Source: Caldisericales bacterium | GTDB taxonomy: Bacteria > Caldisericota > Caldisericia > JAAYUI01 | Length of the DNA: 64,000 nucleotides | NCBI GenBank assembly: GCA_012517765.1 | Contig: JAAYUI010000007.1 | Span: forward strand, 1 to 64,000 | Direction of reading: 5' to 3' | Part shown: positions 53,194 through 61,202 of the stretch, piece by piece | Layout: each line of letters starts with the position of its first letter | Numbering within the stretch: the stretch's first letter is position 1 | Made by a program: the position numbers and the translations under genes | The notes under the pieces: generated by a model | Database searches by the model: none | Told to the model about the DNA's origin: nothing | What the model saw: the letters and a program-made list of their open reading frames with translations, nothing else

Positions 53194-55433
53194 GGAATTA
53201 CCACCTGCCTTTCCCCTATCGTTGCCAGAAGGGCCTTGTGTCCATTTGATTCAAGTGCCTGGAGAGAGGAGACATTCGCAAAATACCCCTTTACCATTCC
53301 ATATCTGTCGACAATCCAGCAACTGGTTCCAACATAGATTGCAAGGTTATTCTGGCTACCAAATATCTTGGCTTCCTTGGGCGACCCAAGCCCTGGGAGT
53401 TTGAAACTCATGATTGGTGCCAGTTCATGGCTCCCAAGGAGTGTTACCGTATTGTTGAGTATGACCAATGCGCCCCATGGGGAGGCCTTGACCAGTACAT
53501 TGTCATATATCTTCACCCAGGCTGGTTTGAAATTGCCGTTCTGGTCGCTTTTTATGCCAGAGACAACCTTTCCTTTCGGCAAGACAAAAACACCTCCCGG
53601 GCATGCCTCTCCACCAATGGCCTCGGCAGGATTTTGTGGTTTTGTTCTGGACACAACCTGATTGCCAGTATGCAAATCAAATTGCAATTCAAATGGCAAA
53701 ACAGCAAAATTCAACAGGATAACCGGTTTTCCTTTTGCAAGCACTATTGCAGGTGGCTGGGCTGGCACATTGTCAACATATCTTTTCCAGACGACTTTTC
53801 CGCTCGGATAAGCCACAGAAGCAATCTGGTGATCATTCCACATGATAAACGTACCTTTGGTATCAAACCCCTCGTCAAAACAGACCCCTTTCGCCGGGAA
53901 AGGGCCACTGAAGTTGATCCAGTTGCCTTCATAATATCTAGGTTTCTCGTCTTTCCCACCATCCTTTACAGGTTTTGCATTCTGGGTGTCTAGCACATGA
54001 ACGTCTACAAAACCACTGCCATAGCCTTTCTGAATCGTCTGGTATACAAAAATGGGGGAATTTTTCTTTGCTGATACAGAAACACCCAAAAAATCCGCTT
54101 CATCCCAATAGCTCACCTCATGGGTAAACCTTTTAACATCGTCGCCAGTCACTACAACAGCTTCCATACCTTTGGGTATCGATGTATTGGGCTGGAGTGG
54201 CCCTCTCCACACATGGCCGTAGAACTTCGAGTTGCCTGTCTGGAATCTTGATGGACCCATTGGTAACGCAGATCCACTGTAAAGCTTGTCAACATTAATT
54301 TCTGATCCGGTCTCCAGATTGATGGCAAAAGCAGTGGATCCACCAAAATCACCCCAATCGAGCCCTGGAGGGATACCAGCAGAACCATAAACCTTCTCTT
54401 CATCCACCCCAAGGATCATTGCAGGAAGTGCATTAAATGCCCTGTCGAGTTTTGTTGCCCAAAGCTCTTTTCCTGTTACAAGATCGACACAATTTACATA
54501 TCCTGCCTGCGTATTGAAAAGGAGCCGGGCTCCATCTGGTGAAACAGTGATATTTCTTGCATCACGCGGAAGAGGATACAGACCTTCGCCAAAATAAAGG
54601 CAAGGGCTGGTAATATTGTCAGGCCATGATATCACAACAGGCTTTCCGACTGTAGGCAGGACAACGTCAGTACAAATTACCTGCATCTGACCGGAGAAAA
54701 GGCACACCTTGTGATAACCACCTTCAAGCAAAAGCTTGCCAGGAGAGGTAATTTCAATATCATCAATCTTCACCATGGCATATGGTGGCAATGATGAAAC
54801 AATAAAATTTTCTGTAAGTTTCGATGATTTTTCTTCTGCAAGCGCAAGCTTCTCGAAATCGACAAAATGTTTTATTTCCGAGGATTCTGATGACAAAACC
54901 GAGGCCCGGCTTTCAGGATACCCCGGCAATCTCAATATGGCCTCATAATAACCATAGGGGATGACCGTTTTGACTGGTGTCTTGCCAATTAACAGATCAC
55001 CATCTGTCTGGTGGCTCATGACCACCCAGGCTCCCTGGGGTTTGCTGTCTATTGTGCAACTTGCAACTTCAAGCATCCTGACGGTTTCTTTCGTTCCGTA
55101 TTGCAGGTCTATCCTCTCGGTCTGCTCCGTGATGTAAAAAACCGGCTTGGATGGTTTCGCAACAACTATGTGTTTTCCAATCTGCAACTGCGGGAAAGAA
55201 AAAACCCTTCCAACTCCCATTGGCTTCCCGTCCATTGTCAGTTCTCCATCAACCCCAAGCTCTATCACAAGCCCGGGTGCTGTTGGCCACACCCTCCATA
55301 GCATCCAGACCATTAATATAAGAGCAACGGAAAATATAGATATCCTAAACCAGAACATGCGCTTCCTGTATTTTTCAGCTTCTTCCGGTTTATGAACATG
55401 AGGTTTTTGCGGTTCATAGAGCGAGTACTGCAT
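53184..55433 (-). CDS. Membrane-anchored PEGA-domain/PQQ-propeller protein (A)
   Basis: This 749-residue protein has a cytoplasmic tail (1-27), one transmembrane helix (about 28-45), PEGA-like domains (about 55-120 and 122-185) and a related third domain (about 205-265). A propeller fills the rest (about 275-749) with PQQ-like blades (VTGKELWATKLD, SGKVVWKRYVD). It shares its layout with the downstream protein, so the pair probably arose by duplication. ATG 55433 is used; the frame extends to TTG 55469 without support. It is divergent from the PH-like pair at 55489. Confidence 0.8.
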   Translation of the reverse strand: MQYSLYEPQKPHVHKPEEAEKYRKRMFWFRISIFSVALILMVWMLWRVWPTAPGLVIELGVDGELTMDGKPMGVGRVFSFPQLQIGKHIVVAKPSKPVFYITEQTERIDLQYGTKETVRMLEVASCTIDSKPQGAWVVMSHQTDGDLLIGKTPVKTVIPYGYYEAILRLPGYPESRASVLSSESSEIKHFVDFEKLALAEEKSSKLTENFIVSSLPPYAMVKIDDIEITSPGKLLLEGGYHKVCLFSGQMQVICTDVVLPTVGKPVVISWPDNITSPCLYFGEGLYPLPRDARNITVSPDGARLLFNTQAGYVNCVDLVTGKELWATKLDRAFNALPAMILGVDEEKVYGSAGIPPGLDWGDFGGSTAFAINLETGSEINVDKLYSGSALPMGPSRFQTGNSKFYGHVWRGPLQPNTSIPKGMEAVVVTGDDVKRFTHEVSYWDEADFLGVSVSAKKNSPIFVYQTIQKGYGSGFVDVHVLDTQNAKPVKDGGKDEKPRYYEGNWINFSGPFPAKGVCFDEGFDTKGTFIMWNDHQIASVAYPSGKVVWKRYVDNVPAQPPAIVLAKGKPVILLNFAVLPFELQFDLHTGNQVVSRTKPQNPAEAIGGEACPGGVFVLPKGKVVSGIKSDQNGNFKPAWVKIYDNVLVKASPWGALVILNNTVTLLGSHELAPIMSFKLPGLGSPKEAKIFGSQNNLAIYVGTSCWIVDRYGMVKGYFANVSSLQALESNGHKALLATIGERQVVIPWP

Positions 55434-55450
55434 GGGACAAAAATTACATC

Positions 55451-55479
55451 TTGTTAGCGCTTGTATCAAGGCCTATAAT
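55451..55479 (+). promoter_or_regulatory. Promoter of the PH-like pair, probably leaderless
   Basis: TTGTTA (55451-55456), a 17-base spacer and a perfect TATAAT (55474-55479) end nine bases before ATG 55489. The mRNA would start within about three bases of the start codon, and no SD is present. Confidence 0.6.
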
Positions 55480-55488
55480 CCAAACTGT

Positions 55489-56013
55489 ATGGACAAAAAA
55501 TTCAAAACAAAACCATGGGGCCACCGGATAACCCAATACTATACGATCCTTCTTTATTGTGCCGCCGGTTTCGCCTTTTTTTCACCAGAAGCGGTGTTAA
55601 AGTCAGGAAACAAGATATTTTACAGCCTTACAATCATAGCAATTGCAATAGCCCTGACCTATGTGATGCGAATTTTCAACAAAGAGGGCATAACAAGGGC
55701 ATGGCTGGATAAAGAAAATCTCAACCTGACCTACAATTCGATACCACTCAAGGACATTATAAGGCTGCATAAAATACAGCGTCCGGGACTTTTTGGCCCA
55801 GAGTTCCAGATCTGGACGGACACAGTCAGGCCAAAAGCCTCGATTGTCCTAAACGAGCTTGTTGATCCAAATGGCCTCGTTGATGCAATAAGGGAAGCCG
55901 TCCCTGGGGCCGCATACAAAGAGACAAGAGCACCTTACCACTTCCTTGACTGGGGTTTGATTGTAAGCATTGCGCTTATAATCTGGCTTATATATGTGAG
56001 GGTTTTCGCTTGA
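55489..56013 (+). CDS. Membrane protein with PH-like domain (1)
   Basis: This 174-residue protein has two N-terminal helices (about 14-32 and 40-60), a soluble middle of about 80 residues and a C-terminal helix (about 150-172). The middle (LTYNSIPLKDIIRLHKIQRPG and FQIWTD) resembles bacterial PH-like/YdbT-type domains. No firm family. ATG 55489 is placed directly after the promoter. The stop overlaps the next start by four bases. Confidence 0.65.
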   Translation: MDKKFKTKPWGHRITQYYTILLYCAAGFAFFSPEAVLKSGNKIFYSLTIIAIAIALTYVMRIFNKEGITRAWLDKENLNLTYNSIPLKDIIRLHKIQRPGLFGPEFQIWTDTVRPKASIVLNELVDPNGLVDAIREAVPGAAYKETRAPYHFLDWGLIVSIALIIWLIYVRVFA

Positions 56014-56525
56014 AGGTGATAAGGGCAAGGGCCGGACTTCCTTCATGGTTGTCGTGGGCTTTGTCGCTTGTCCTGCCAGTAACACTTTTCTGGTTGCCAG
56101 AAAGCATCATTCAACCATTCCTGAGGATTACAATAGCAATAGCTTCATTTTGCATCATTTTCCCAATAACAACCATGCTCCCAAGAAAAAGACTACTGCT
56201 TGCATTTGATGATTGCACAATCGAGACATCAAAAAAATCCGTCAGGGTGCCCCAGGTTTCACTGGTCAGACTCAACGATTGCGGAAGGATTTCAGGCCTA
56301 AGGATGGATTTTTTTCTTTCTGGCCAGCCAAAACAGGCATTTTCAATCTGGATTGATTCGGTCCATTCAGGTGAAACCTTTATTGAGGAGGCAAAAAAAC
56401 TGGCACCACTGTCAGTTGCAACCAGATCAAGGCAGAAATTTGGGTTACCACAAGAATGGATCGTTAGTGCCATACTGGCTGCGCTTACTGTTGGTATTGC
56501 CAATTATTTTTTGGGTTTGGGTTGA
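56010..56525 (+). CDS. Membrane protein with PH-like domain (2)
   Basis: This 171-residue protein has two N-terminal helices (about 12-28 and 33-55), a PH-like beta-rich middle (about 60-130; LLLAFDDCTIETSKKSVRVP) and a C-terminal helix (about 150-169). It has the same layout as the preceding gene and is likely a duplicate. TTG 56010 overlaps the previous stop (TTGA) and has GAGG eight bases upstream; GTG 56016 is an alternative. Function unknown. Confidence 0.62.
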   Translation: MKVIRARAGLPSWLSWALSLVLPVTLFWLPESIIQPFLRITIAIASFCIIFPITTMLPRKRLLLAFDDCTIETSKKSVRVPQVSLVRLNDCGRISGLRMDFFLSGQPKQAFSIWIDSVHSGETFIEEAKKLAPLSVATRSRQKFGLPQEWIVSAILAALTVGIANYFLGLG

Positions 56526-56549
56526 TAAAACCAGCGATTCTTTTATAAT
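56522..56549 (+). promoter_or_regulatory. Promoter of the 6S-like RNA
   Basis: TTGATA (56522-56527), a 16-base spacer and a perfect TATAAT (56544-56549) predict a start near 56556. The -35 overlaps the stop codon of the preceding gene. Confidence 0.7.
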
Positions 56550-56555
56550 CCAAGT

Positions 56556-56730
56556 ACGCCCTGCGATGTGCGTGATTGTAAATGTTTACTGCTAACAAGT
56601 GAACGATGGGGCAAGACAAACTCGGGCCTGTTGAGCCTTGACTGGTTCACTGGACGTGCCAGAGAAAGGTCTAAGCCCACTTAATTGAGGGTGCAGTGAA
56701 CCCTTGAACGACACGGCATATGTGGGGCCG
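56556..56730 (+). ncRNA. ssrS: Structured non-coding RNA, 6S RNA-like
   Basis: A 175-base stretch with its own promoter folds into a long irregular rod. A 16-bp closing stem (56558-56574 with 56712-56728) has single bulges at A56666-equivalent A56566 and G56715. An open central region has about 33 bases on each side, with a small GGGT/ACCC hairpin on the 3' side. The apical arm is built from GGGC/GCCC, AGAC/GTCT, CTC/GAG and GGC/GCC, capped by GTTGAGCC/GGTTCAC with loop TTGACT. This closing stem, central bubble and apical arm layout is the 6S plan, where the RNA mimics an open promoter and binds RNA polymerase. The 5' TGCGATGTGCG resembles the E. coli 6S 5' region. It could instead be a leader of the next gene, whose SD follows 4 bases later. 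Confidence 0.62.
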
Positions 56731-56742
56731 TCAGGAGGACAG

Positions 56743-57207
56743 ATGCAACAAATAGGAACGCTGCTCGCCCAAACGGAAAACGGGTTCCAGGGTTCTGCAT
56801 ATACTGTAGTGACGCCGACAATGGAAATTGCCCTATGGATACTGATCGGACTTCTTGCACTCAGCTCCATTGTGACAGTTGCCTACCTCGTGCCCATGCT
56901 CTTGCAAATGAAAAGGACGCTCGACGAGGCAGAGAGAGCTGCAAAAAAGCTTAATGAAGACATACTTCCATCTGTCGAGCAGATGGTAAAAGATACAGCA
57001 CCAACTGTCAGCATCGTAATGACAAGGGTCAATCAGGTGACACAATCAATGGATTCAGTTGTCACGGGCGTCAATTCGCTTTTACAGTTTGCACCATACC
57101 TTCTCAAATCGGGAATTCCGAAGACATTCGGAATTTTGTCGGGTATAATGTCTTTTTTTGGCAGATTGGGAAAAAAAGGAAAAAACAAAGGAGGAAAACA
57201 TGAGTGA
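56743..57207 (+). CDS. DUF948-like membrane protein
   Basis: This 154-residue protein has an outside N-terminal segment (1-27), one helix (28-50) and a coiled-coil-rich tail (55-115) of DUF948 type (MKRTLDEAERAAKKLNED). It ends in a basic Lys/Gly-rich tail. DUF948 genes usually precede YtxH genes, as here. ATG 56743 has AGGAGG four bases upstream. A shorter start at ATG 56821 lacks an SD. A link to general-stress or envelope functions is by neighbour only. Confidence 0.8.
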   Translation: MQQIGTLLAQTENGFQGSAYTVVTPTMEIALWILIGLLALSSIVTVAYLVPMLLQMKRTLDEAERAAKKLNEDILPSVEQMVKDTAPTVSIVMTRVNQVTQSMDSVVTGVNSLLQFAPYLLKSGIPKTFGILSGIMSFFGRLGKKGKNKGGKHE

Positions 57208-57439
57208 TAGGGACACAGGGTTTTTCGCAGGTATCATGCTTGGTTCTGCAATTGGTTTTCTGCTGGGAGTACTTTTTGCACCAGCATCTGGTGAACAGAC
57301 AAGAAAAGTAATAAAAGACAAATCAGAAGAACTCACCGAAGACTTCAGGTCCAAAACACAGGAGCTCGTTGACAGGGTAAAGGACTCCCTCAAAAAAGGC
57401 ACCGAGAAAGTCCAAGAGGCAGTGGACGAGCTTCACTAG
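57200..57439 (+). CDS. YtxH-family protein
   Basis: This 79-residue protein has one glycine-rich N-terminal helix (GFFAGIMLGSAIGFLLGVLF), the YtxH signature APASGEQTRK, and an amphipathic C-terminal helix. ATG 57200 has GGAGG five bases upstream and overlaps the DUF948 stop by eight bases. In Bacillus YtxH is a general-stress protein of unknown job. Confidence 0.87.
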   Translation: MSDRDTGFFAGIMLGSAIGFLLGVLFAPASGEQTRKVIKDKSEELTEDFRSKTQELVDRVKDSLKKGTEKVQEAVDELH

Positions 57440-57448
57440 GTAGGCAAA

Positions 57449-58696
57449 ATGCTTGTAATAACGCGCGGGGAGCTCAATCACTATTTCAAGATATTGCTCG
57501 GGGTATTTGCACCCATTATTGCAATATTTCTAATCTACATACTCTTTGTCCAGCTAAGTTCGGTAATCGTTCTGTTTATTTCCTCCCTGGTCTTTGTATT
57601 CCTAGCAAGACCGCTTGTCGAATTCTTCAACAGGGGAAAAATCAAACTTCCGAAGGGCAAAGAGTTGCACATGAAGCTCCCCCGCATTGTTGCCGTGGTT
57701 CTTGTTTATCTGTTGATCATATGCCTGTTTGTTGTTGTTCTGGTACCAGCATTTCAGGTGCTTATAGGGCAGGCCAGAACGCTTTCAGAGGCATTCAGCA
57801 GCACAAATCTGAAGATACTCAAGGAAACCGTGGCTGAATGGCTGAGTGGTATAACAAACGGTATAAGCACAGAAACACTCAAAACGGCACTAGATTCAGT
57901 TTTTGAAAAATTACAGTCCTCATTGGGTGCAATATCGGGGTTCATCGTCAAAGGACTCGCAGATATAGCAACTGCAGCTGCAGGAATACTTTTTCAGGCC
58001 TTTATAATACTCATCATCTCGACCTTTTTCCTGCTTGACTGGAAATATATCAACGCAGCGCTGTTTGCCCTGCTCCCAAACAACAACTCCAGAAACAATA
58101 TTAAAAAATTGCTTGCTTCTGTTTATACGCAAATCTGGGGTTATGTTAGAACGCAATTCCTGCTTTCACTTTTTACAGGAACTTTGATAGGTTTGCTCTG
58201 CTTTATTCTTGGTGTGCCCTCCGCCCTTATAATAGGAATCATAGTTGCCCTCGGAGAAATGGTCCCTTATATAGGACCACTTTTCTCTTTTTCGATAGGA
58301 CTCCTGCTTGCAGCGGTCGCAGCGCTTCCAACGCCAATAAACCCTGGTGGATCTTTTTACATACTCATTGGTTTTGTATTGGGATTCCTTGTCATAGAGC
58401 AGGGGCTCGCCCAGGCCATTGCAGCACCGGTGCTTGCAAAAAAAGCACAAACCCATCCTCTTTTGGTAATTGTAGTAATGTTTTCATTCTACAATCTTTT
58501 TGGGCCAATGTCAGTTTTGCTTGCCGTGCCTTTCCTTGTGACGTTAAAGGCAATTTTTGCCTATCTGACCTCTGAGAACAAGCTTTTCAAGAGGCTTGGC
58601 ATTGACCTTGAATCATACTACCAGTCAAATGCGACTTCACCACTTATAGCCAGACTGAGGCAACCTTTTTCAACAAGAGGTCCTCTCTCAAAATGA
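57449..58696 (+). CDS. AI-2E family (UPF0118) membrane transporter
   Basis: This 415-residue protein has about eight helices with the long soluble segment between helices 3 and 4 (about 105-170). The family's conserved C-terminal half is present (VPSALIIGIIVALGEMVPYIGP and VIEQGLAQAIAAPVLAKKAQTHPLLV, seen as two blocks). Members have been linked to AI-2 export, Na+/H+ antiport and others; the substrate is not predictable. The start is ten bases after ytxH, and the stop overlaps the HAD gene by four bases. Confidence 0.88.
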   Translation: MLVITRGELNHYFKILLGVFAPIIAIFLIYILFVQLSSVIVLFISSLVFVFLARPLVEFFNRGKIKLPKGKELHMKLPRIVAVVLVYLLIICLFVVVLVPAFQVLIGQARTLSEAFSSTNLKILKETVAEWLSGITNGISTETLKTALDSVFEKLQSSLGAISGFIVKGLADIATAAAGILFQAFIILIISTFFLLDWKYINAALFALLPNNNSRNNIKKLLASVYTQIWGYVRTQFLLSLFTGTLIGLLCFILGVPSALIIGIIVALGEMVPYIGPLFSFSIGLLLAAVAALPTPINPGGSFYILIGFVLGFLVIEQGLAQAIAAPVLAKKAQTHPLLVIVVMFSFYNLFGPMSVLLAVPFLVTLKAIFAYLTSENKLFKRLGIDLESYYQSNATSPLIARLRQPFSTRGPLSK

Positions 58697-59502
58697 TGGA
58701 AATGGTCTGCCTTGATCTGGATGGTACTCTTTTGCCACCTGCAGGGCCCATGACCGAAAGGAACATGGCTTGCCTGAGAGATGCCCACAAAAAAGGCGTC
58801 AAGGTTGTCATTGCTTCGGGAAGGCGTTTTGGGTCCATCGAGCCACATGTAAGACAACTTGGGTTCAATATGCCAATAATTGCCTATTCGGGGGCTTGGG
58901 TCAAAAACCTCGATGATGAAGAACCTACAATAAGGAACAATACCCCTTGGGAGCCTGCCGTGGAGTTGATAAAAAAACTAAGGGGAAATGTCGATCTTAT
59001 AGGCATTTATGTCGATGATATGCTGTATCTAGATGACGTGAACGAATATTCCGAGAGATACGAAAAAAGAATCTCACTAAAAGCTGTTCTGGTTGATGAT
59101 CTTTCGGAACACTTTGAAAACAGGAAACAGGACATCACAAAAATGCTCGTGGTCGAGAACAAAACTGACCACCTGGACAGTATTTATACCCAGATGAAAA
59201 AAGAGTATGCTGGAATACTGGATTTTGTTCTTTCATGGTCAACTTTCATGGAGGTCGGGACTGTTGGCGTTTCAAAAGGCGGGGCGCTTTCGGTCTGGGC
59301 AGAACAAAATGGCACTGATCTTTTAAGATCGGTGACATTTGGTGACCAGGAGAACGATCTGTCCACGTTCAGTGTATGCGGGGTGTCTGTTGCAATGGGG
59401 AACGCAACCGACCAGGTCAAGGAAATGGCCAATATAGTGGCCCCGCCAAACTCCGAAGATGGAGTGGCCCAGATACTAGAGAGGATGCTCGCTTGCCAAT
59501 GA
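58693..59502 (+). CDS. HAD-superfamily hydrolase (Cof/YidA type)
   Basis: This 269-residue Cof-type phosphatase has motif I CLDLDGTLL (nucleophile Asp8, acid Asp10), motif II IASGRRF, a type IIB cap (about 90-190), the motif III Lys in VSKGGALS and motif IV FGDQENDLSTF. Substrates of this group are small phosphorylated metabolites such as sugar phosphates. ATG 58693 overlaps the previous stop; the end overlaps the next start (ATGA). Confidence 0.92.
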   Translation: MMEMVCLDLDGTLLPPAGPMTERNMACLRDAHKKGVKVVIASGRRFGSIEPHVRQLGFNMPIIAYSGAWVKNLDDEEPTIRNNTPWEPAVELIKKLRGNVDLIGIYVDDMLYLDDVNEYSERYEKRISLKAVLVDDLSEHFENRKQDITKMLVVENKTDHLDSIYTQMKKEYAGILDFVLSWSTFMEVGTVGVSKGGALSVWAEQNGTDLLRSVTFGDQENDLSTFSVCGVSVAMGNATDQVKEMANIVAPPNSEDGVAQILERMLACQ

Positions 59503-61202
59503 AAAAGATACTGGTCTTTTTGATTGCGCTGTCAGTGCTTGCGCCGGCAATTTCAGCGTTGGCCGTAGACGGCACAATAACTGTCAAACCACTTGAATCC
59601 GATGTTTTGACCGGCTCAGAGATAAAGGTGGACATAAGGGCTTCTGGTCTAAAAGATGTTTATGCGATCTCTTTCGAGCTAGAATACAACAACAGGCTTG
59701 TCCAGTTCAAGGAAATAGAGGAGGGCGCACTCCTCAAGACCGATCCGAAACCGCTCTTGCAGACAAAAGTCGCCTCGACAAAAGATGGCGGCAAAATTTT
59801 TGTTGGTCTTTCAAATATTGATGGAAGAACAAACCTCAAGGATCAGGGGACAATTTTTACAATCAAGTTCAAGGCGCTTATATCGGGCAAGGCGACCATT
59901 GGAATTACAAAACTTCAGGGGAGAAAAATCAATTTTGACCAGGTGGAGTTGAAGGGTGAAGTGGGAAGTTTCCTAATCAAGGAACCTGCCACCAAGCCAA
60001 TCTTGCAGGTCGACCCGACAGAACTCGATTTCGGGACAATAAAATATGATGAAAGCAAAACCCTCAAGGTCCATGTTTCCAATATAGGCAAAGAGGGCCT
60101 CTCCGGAAATGTCGAGATACACAATATCTGGATAACATCCGATCTTGAAAAGTTCACAAAAGAGGAATTTGACCTTTCAATAGCTGTTGCTCCAAAAGAG
60201 GAGCATAATCTTGTTGTAAATTCAAACTACGCCGGAAGACTCTCAATCTTTACAAATGGTGGCTCAAAAGATGTTATATGCAAATTCTATTTGCAGGATA
60301 AAACACCAATCAACAATCTCCCTCCAGATCTCACAGTTGATGAACCAAAAGACGGAGCGATATTCTCCACAAACAAAATAAAGCTGAAAGGTAGAACAAA
60401 TCCTACAGCAAAGATTTATCTCAATGGCGCACCACAACCAGTGGCATCTGATGGGTCATTCGAATACGACTTGATGCTGCTTGAAGGCGAAAACAAAATC
60501 GAGGTGAGAGCTATCAGTGAAGCAGGCCTCGAAGCTACAAAAACGATCAGGGTGAAACTTGACACGATAAAGCCCGTGGTTTCAATAAAAGACCCGGGAG
60601 AAATTGTCCACAGCCAGACGATCTGCGTAAAAGGTACAACAGAACCAGGTTCAACTGTAAAGGTCGGCGGCAAGCCAGTGTCACCTGACCAATCTGGCGC
60701 CTTCTCTGTCTGCTTTGACCTCAAGAAGGGTATAAACGAGCTTTCCCTGATAGTTACCGACCAGGCCGGCAACATTACGGAATGGAAGAAAACTGTCAAT
60801 TATGTGGCCCAGGAAATCATAAAAATGACCATGTGGGTTGGCAACCCAAGAGCACAAGTGAACGGGCAGACAATCTATCTGGATACACCACCAGCAGTAA
60901 AGAACGGCAGAACATTTGTTCCTGTCAGGTTTGTTTCCGAGAAAATGAAAGCCAGCGTAATCTGGAACCAGAAAACAAGGTCTGTTACTGTCGAAGGCAA
61001 GAGCCACAAATGCATCGTTTCCATAGGCTCTGATACAGCTTTCCTTGATGGTGATGTCGTAAGGCTGGAAGCGGCCCCATTCATTCAGGGCAGCTCCACC
61101 ATGGTCCCACTTAGGTTCATAGCCCAGGACACGCTTGGGGCAACAATCAGCTACGATCCAAAAGACAAACGCATAGACCTGGAGCTAGTGATTGAATTGT
61201 GA
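59499..61202 (+). CDS. Exported cohesin/stalk-domain protein
   Basis: This 567-residue protein has a signal peptide (1-20) and a type I-like cohesin domain (about 22-160; VDIRASGLKDVYAISFELEY). An Ig-like abnormal-spindle/HYDIN-type domain follows (about 168-270), then two Big-type domains (about 275-370 and 372-445). A stalk domain (about 450-565) carries RTFVPVRFVSEKM and TMVPLRFIAQDTLG. Cohesins bind dockerins, but no dockerin is visible in this window. ATG 59499 overlaps the HAD stop. It may be a surface adaptor. Confidence 0.86.
   Translation: MKKILVFLIALSVLAPAISALAVDGTITVKPLESDVLTGSEIKVDIRASGLKDVYAISFELEYNNRLVQFKEIEEGALLKTDPKPLLQTKVASTKDGGKIFVGLSNIDGRTNLKDQGTIFTIKFKALISGKATIGITKLQGRKINFDQVELKGEVGSFLIKEPATKPILQVDPTELDFGTIKYDESKTLKVHVSNIGKEGLSGNVEIHNIWITSDLEKFTKEEFDLSIAVAPKEEHNLVVNSNYAGRLSIFTNGGSKDVICKFYLQDKTPINNLPPDLTVDEPKDGAIFSTNKIKLKGRTNPTAKIYLNGAPQPVASDGSFEYDLMLLEGENKIEVRAISEAGLEATKTIRVKLDTIKPVVSIKDPGEIVHSQTICVKGTTEPGSTVKVGGKPVSPDQSGAFSVCFDLKKGINELSLIVTDQAGNITEWKKTVNYVAQEIIKMTMWVGNPRAQVNGQTIYLDTPPAVKNGRTFVPVRFVSEKMKASVIWNQKTRSVTVEGKSHKCIVSIGSDTAFLDGDVVRLEAAPFIQGSSTMVPLRFIAQDTLGATISYDPKDKRIDLELVIEL

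Noticed and set aside
56690-56730. Resemblance of the ACCCTTGAAC stretch to a TPP riboswitch segment
   Set aside because: The other conserved TPP segments (CTGAGA, CTGGATAATGCCAGCG) are absent, and no thiamine gene follows.
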